From positions 1 to 15,489 of the forward strand of contig CAYSLC010000137.1 of NCBI GenBank assembly GCA_964431545.1: a stretch of 15,489 nucleotides of DNA, in the 5' to 3' direction. This document shows positions 13,501 through 15,489 of this stretch, in pieces; the stretch's first letter is position 1; every line of letters starts with the position of its first letter. Made by a program: the position numbers and the translations under genes. Source of the stretch: CAYSLC01 sp964431545. GTDB lineage: Bacteria; Desulfobacterota; Desulfobacteria; Desulfobacterales; JAABSP01. The notes under the pieces were generated by a model, which saw only the letters and a program-made list of their open reading frames with translations, was not told the DNA's origin and made no database searches.

Positions 13501-15358
13501 CCCGGCCGGTGACGGTGGCGAACCCGTTGCGCATCGACTCCGGACCTTCCAGGCGCGGCGCCCGGGAAAGGTCCCGGATCAGCCGGACGACCCGACTGCA
13601 CTGATTCTGGGCGTAGGCCATGTCCACGCCGTCGAGGGTGTCGTGGGGGGTGCCCCAGCGGGGCCGGGCGTCGTGGACGGTGGCCAGGGTCAGCCCCAGG
13701 TACCCGGCCAGGGCGCTCACCTCGCCCCCCAGAAATGGGTGGTCGGGCAGATAACTCCGCCAGGGCCTCCGGCGGCTGGGCCGCAGGGTGTCGTGGAAGG
13801 GGATCTCCCCCCGGTCGTCCGCCGCGATCCCCCGCAGCACGTCGTCGATGCGGCTGTATGCGGCCACCCGGTTGATCTCCGGTTTCAGATCGTAGAGCCA
13901 TCCCCGGTTGAAGGCGCCGATCCCCTCGCCGCGGCTGGAGAGGTGGAGGGAGATCACCGCCGCCAGGTCGTGCTCCTTGACCAGGGATCGGAACGCTTTG
14001 GCGCTTTTCAACTCCTTGTGTTGCCCTTCCGCGTCCCGGAGGACCCGCTGGTGGTCCCCGACGGCCAAGGGGATCAGGTCGCCGAGGGCACGGACCTCCG
14101 CCGGGGAGAGGTCCCCGTAGTCGGTGCGCCACATGAGCCGGCGGAGGAGGAGGCGCTCTCCGGCCAGCGCCCGGATGGCGTCCTGGTTTTTGGCTGGATC
14201 GCTTTCCAGACGAAGGCGCATGAGACGCCGGGAGATGGCGTCCACCTCGGTCTTGATCCGGTCCTCCAGGGCCGCTTTGACCGGACCGGGATCGGCCGCC
14301 ATGGACGTGGAGAGATCGCTCCGGTCGAGCCGGGCCAGCACGGCCGACCGGGCTTCGCTCTCGGCCATGGACGATTCCAGCCCTCCCAGGATCTCCGCGA
14401 TCCGGTCGGACGGTGTCCGGATCGACCAGATCATCTCCCGCATTCCGGCCAGGGACTGGGCGTGTCCGGCCGTGGCGACCAACAGGACCGACCGGCCCGG
14501 CGGATCGGCGGCCAGGGCGTCCCCCAGGCGGAGGAGGGTCGCCGCGCCGCACGCTTCGTCGGCGCCGGGGGATCGCCCCGCCACCCAGGCGGTGCTGTCG
14601 TAGAAGGCCTCAGCGATGATCAGCTCCCCCTTGAGATCGGGATCGGTCCCCGGGATCAGGCAGTAGATGTTCTCGGCCGCCACCTGCCGCCAGGCGGCGT
14701 CGCAGGTCAGCCGGACCCTGGGCGGGGATTCGGCCGTCTCCGCCGGCCCGAGCAGCTCCTCGGCGGCGGATCGGTCCATCCAGAACCGGGGAAAGGGGAC
14801 GGGCGTCAGTTCGTGCTTCTCCCGGAAGAAGGGGTTGGGGGTGCCGCCGGGGTCGAGGTAGATCACGGCCCGGGCCCCCAGATCGGCGGCATGGGTCCAG
14901 TTCTTGCCGGAATCCATGGTCAGGAGGACCACGCCGCCGGAGACCGGTTTGCCGTCCAGATCCCCCGGCCCTCCGGCGCCGCCGTAGACCAGGGGCCCTT
15001 CGAAGCCCTCCGGGGGGATCGTCCCCGGCGAGACCGCGTTGCCCACGAAGGGGTGGAGGGGGACGGACCGGTCCCGGTCCACCACCGTCAGGGTGCCGGC
15101 ACCGGTCCGGACCGGAAGGAGGAACCGGTGGGACCCCACCGTCCCGGTCCCCATCCCTTGGAACCGGGCGCGGATGTATTCGGCCGCGGCGGCGGATCCG
15201 GGGGCGCCCGTGGACCGGTCCGCGGACGCGGCCAGGGCCCGGAGGGTCTCCGGAAAGGTCGGAACGGCCCCCCCCCCAAAGACCTGTGGGGCCCATAGGA
15301 GAAGCACCACCAGGATCACCGGCGACGCCGGGCGGAGAAAGTTTCCGGGGAATCTCAT
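10592..15358 (-). CDS. ABC exporter permease: degenerate M28-peptidase-like periplasmic domain fused to FtsX/MacB-type permease
   Basis: 1588 aa, several times the length of an ordinary FtsX/MacB permease. Order: signal peptide (1-28, ending VFGGG); a peptidase-M28-like periplasmic region (about 35-600) with an inserted segment (about 320-460); a small beta domain (about 615-690, GRANLL through FRLKGMATKKM); three hydrophobic segments (about 895-918, 927-945, 952-976); a basic cytosolic linker (RRRRVR at 1015-1020); FtsX TM1 (1022-1042); a MacB-type periplasmic domain (1045-1305); then three TMs (1311-1334, 1350-1380, 1396-1417) with the cytosolic YERRREIGIYTSVG coupling loop; and a cytosolic tail of ~170 residues. 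The M28 metal site looks broken: F252 replaces the first His, E268 replaces the bridging Asp of GADDN, and H299-A300 replace the catalytic Glu pair; only TPHDTLDG (H572) is kept. It is probably a substrate-binding domain of a lipoprotein or lipid exporter. The start overlaps the ATPase gene by ATGA. Confidence 0.85.
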   Translation of the reverse strand: MRFPGNFLRPASPVILVVLLLWAPQVFGGGAVPTFPETLRALAASADRSTGAPGSAAAAEYIRARFQGMGTGTVGSHRFLLPVRTGAGTLTVVDRDRSVPLHPFVGNAVSPGTIPPEGFEGPLVYGGAGGPGDLDGKPVSGGVVLLTMDSGKNWTHAADLGARAVIYLDPGGTPNPFFREKHELTPVPFPRFWMDRSAAEELLGPAETAESPPRVRLTCDAAWRQVAAENIYCLIPGTDPDLKGELIIAEAFYDSTAWVAGRSPGADEACGAATLLRLGDALAADPPGRSVLLVATAGHAQSLAGMREMIWSIRTPSDRIAEILGGLESSMAESEARSAVLARLDRSDLSTSMAADPGPVKAALEDRIKTEVDAISRRLMRLRLESDPAKNQDAIRALAGERLLLRRLMWRTDYGDLSPAEVRALGDLIPLAVGDHQRVLRDAEGQHKELKSAKAFRSLVKEHDLAAVISLHLSSRGEGIGAFNRGWLYDLKPEINRVAAYSRIDDVLRGIAADDRGEIPFHDTLRPSRRRPWRSYLPDHPFLGGEVSALAGYLGLTLATVHDARPRWGTPHDTLDGVDMAYAQNQCSRVVRLIRDLSRAPRLEGPESMRNGFATVTGRANLLRHGELFPDQPAADAVILAFQGPGTHHARVDPRGIFRLKGMATKKMTLHKVILEGYRFNPETGRAEWAVDKPGTGKSAYRVKMNRREMETDLIFFACRGITLFNLLEPRTFRYMTKIQILDGRREAAPLRYWYSRIDTRESTLCSVYLEPGARLKLTLSDSVLEKKMILTHAEDGRPNGTGYAVDQWRFLHHTAFRAARDMWALLAPRIANLEAKGIFDERIRRLQEEGVGALSAAREALDQGRYGRHREAAQRSWALAARVYSRVESTQKDVLFGVLFYVALFVPFAFCAERLLFGFTGIHGRILAFLGILLILIAVIYQVHPAFELAYSPLVVILAFFIMGLSLLVTLIIFFRFESEMVRLQQHAKQMKSQEISPWRAFISAFFLGVSNLRRRRVRTALTCATLVILTFTIMSFTTVKSVRRHVRLAFQDDAPYTGFLLKNPNWGDLPPETLDAVETIFGSEGEVLPRVWLEGRDRTRGTRTPVRHQGRTFEALGVVGLSPAEPKGTGLERVLTAGRWFPPGEDRAVLLSARAAAHLGIPPDAAGEAMVDLWGTPHRVAGIFSGEALLSAADLDDEPLTPAIFPSETATQMTEAEAEALESGEEIQAFQSRYHHIEPGLTLIVPARPLLAGGGRLKGISIRPGPETEIRTAATRLADRIGLILFCGEPGGTFLYNAADTLNYSGVPNIAIPIAISVFIVLNTMIGSVYERRREIGIYTSVGLAPSHVSFLFIAEALAFGVLSVVAGYLLAQVTATLFSQTALWAGITVNYSSLAGVAAMVLVILVVLVSAVYPSRVAAEIAIPDVNRAWRLPPPRGNRLEATLPFLMKSAERDAMAGFLLDYFEGHRDVSHGRFSTGEVRAGREEPGPEAEAVRAGEACTTLHAQVWLAPFDFGIMQRVDLRFCPAAENPGFLEIHAILTRLAGERNAWARINRAFLHAVRKQLLLWRSLDETARREYAGRRPA

Positions 15359-15489
15359 GACTTGCTGCCGATGGCGCCCACGGAGATGGAGAGTTCGTCC
15401 CGGTTTTCGATCTTGTCGATGCGGCCGTCCCGGATCCAGACCACCTGGTCCGAGACGTTGAGCATCTTGAAGTCGTGGGTGGCGGAGAT
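15355..15489 (-). CDS. ABC transporter ATP-binding protein (LolD/MacB type), C-terminal part only
   Basis: Read on the minus strand, the last 44 residues begin ISATHDFKML and continue DQVVWIRDGRIDKI. They contain the H-loop histidine (ATHD) and the following beta strand with the DGRI turn that end the ATPase domains of LolD/MacB/FtsE-type transporters. The rest, including Walker A and B, lies beyond the window. Its TGA (15357-15355) overlaps the permease ATG as ATGA, so the two are translationally coupled and form one exporter. Confidence 0.85.
   Translation of the reverse strand: MSATHDFKMLNVSDQVVWIRDGRIDKIENRDELSISVGAIGSKS

Noticed and set aside
10673..15298. 1541-codon open frame on the plus strand opposite the exporter permease
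   Set aside because: Its translation is Gly/Pro/Arg/Asp-biased with no recognisable domain. It is the mirror frame of a GC-rich real gene, where antisense stop codons are rare.
10592..15358. The M28-like domain as an active aminopeptidase
   Set aside because: Most residues expected for metal binding and catalysis (first His, bridging Asp, Glu pair) are replaced.
1..15489. tRNA, rRNA, insertion-sequence ends or CRISPR repeats
   Set aside because: No cloverleaf, rRNA core sequence, terminal inverted repeats with target duplication or spaced direct repeats were recognised by eye. Only the Rpn-family fragment at the left edge hints at mobility.

Overview
The window is GC-rich (clearly above 60 %), densely coded bacterial chromosomal DNA. 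The gene content is a two-membrane (Gram-negative-type) set: a lipoprotein-like secreted protein, a DUF47/PhoU-like protein, CutA, and a LolCDE/MacB-type ABC exporter with a large periplasmic domain. Together with the many CCG/GGC-type codons this resembles a Desulfobacterota ('deltaproteobacterial') or related genome. That assignment is inference from gene style, not from a marker gene.

Layout, left to right. (1) Positions 1-270 (+) hold the tail of an Rpn-family recombination-promoting nuclease / putative transposase. Ten bases later a cation diffusion facilitator (CDF) metal exporter begins (281-1279), followed by a terminator-like hairpin. (2) Positions 1483-2244 (+) encode a secreted, probably lipid-anchored protein ending in Asp-Pro-Thr repeats and a Gly/Ser/Asp-rich tail. 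It converges, over two hairpins, on the minus-strand cutA (2336-2668). (3) Positions 2713-9456 (-) hold three different large dynamin-like GTPases whose reading frames overlap by 1 and 11 bases. They form a tight operon (764, 670 and 815 aa) that probably runs on into cutA. (4) A 262-bp divergent intergenic region (9457-9718) contains a candidate promoter, a possible 25-codon leader ORF, a tandem 9-bp repeat and an imperfect palindrome. (5) Positions 9719-10387 (+) encode a DUF47 PhoU-like protein without its usual Pit phosphate transporter, followed by a 47-codon hydrophobic ORF. (6) Positions 10592-15489 (-) hold an ABC exporter module: the end of the ATPase gene, overlapping by four bases (ATGA) a 1588-aa permease that joins a degenerate M28-peptidase-like periplasmic region to a FtsX/MacB-type permease.

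The most notable part is the triple dynamin cluster. Tandem bacterial dynamin-like proteins act together at membranes (LeoABC of enterotoxigenic E. coli; fusion or fission partners elsewhere), and Leo-type dynamins also form the Eleos anti-phage system. Here three divergent members are translationally coupled, all three lack a canonical N/TKxD G4 motif, and only the last (815 aa) has an obvious membrane hairpin. A three-part membrane-remodelling or defence complex is the working hypothesis. A second unusual object is the exporter permease, whose peptidase-like part has lost most metal-binding and catalytic residues.
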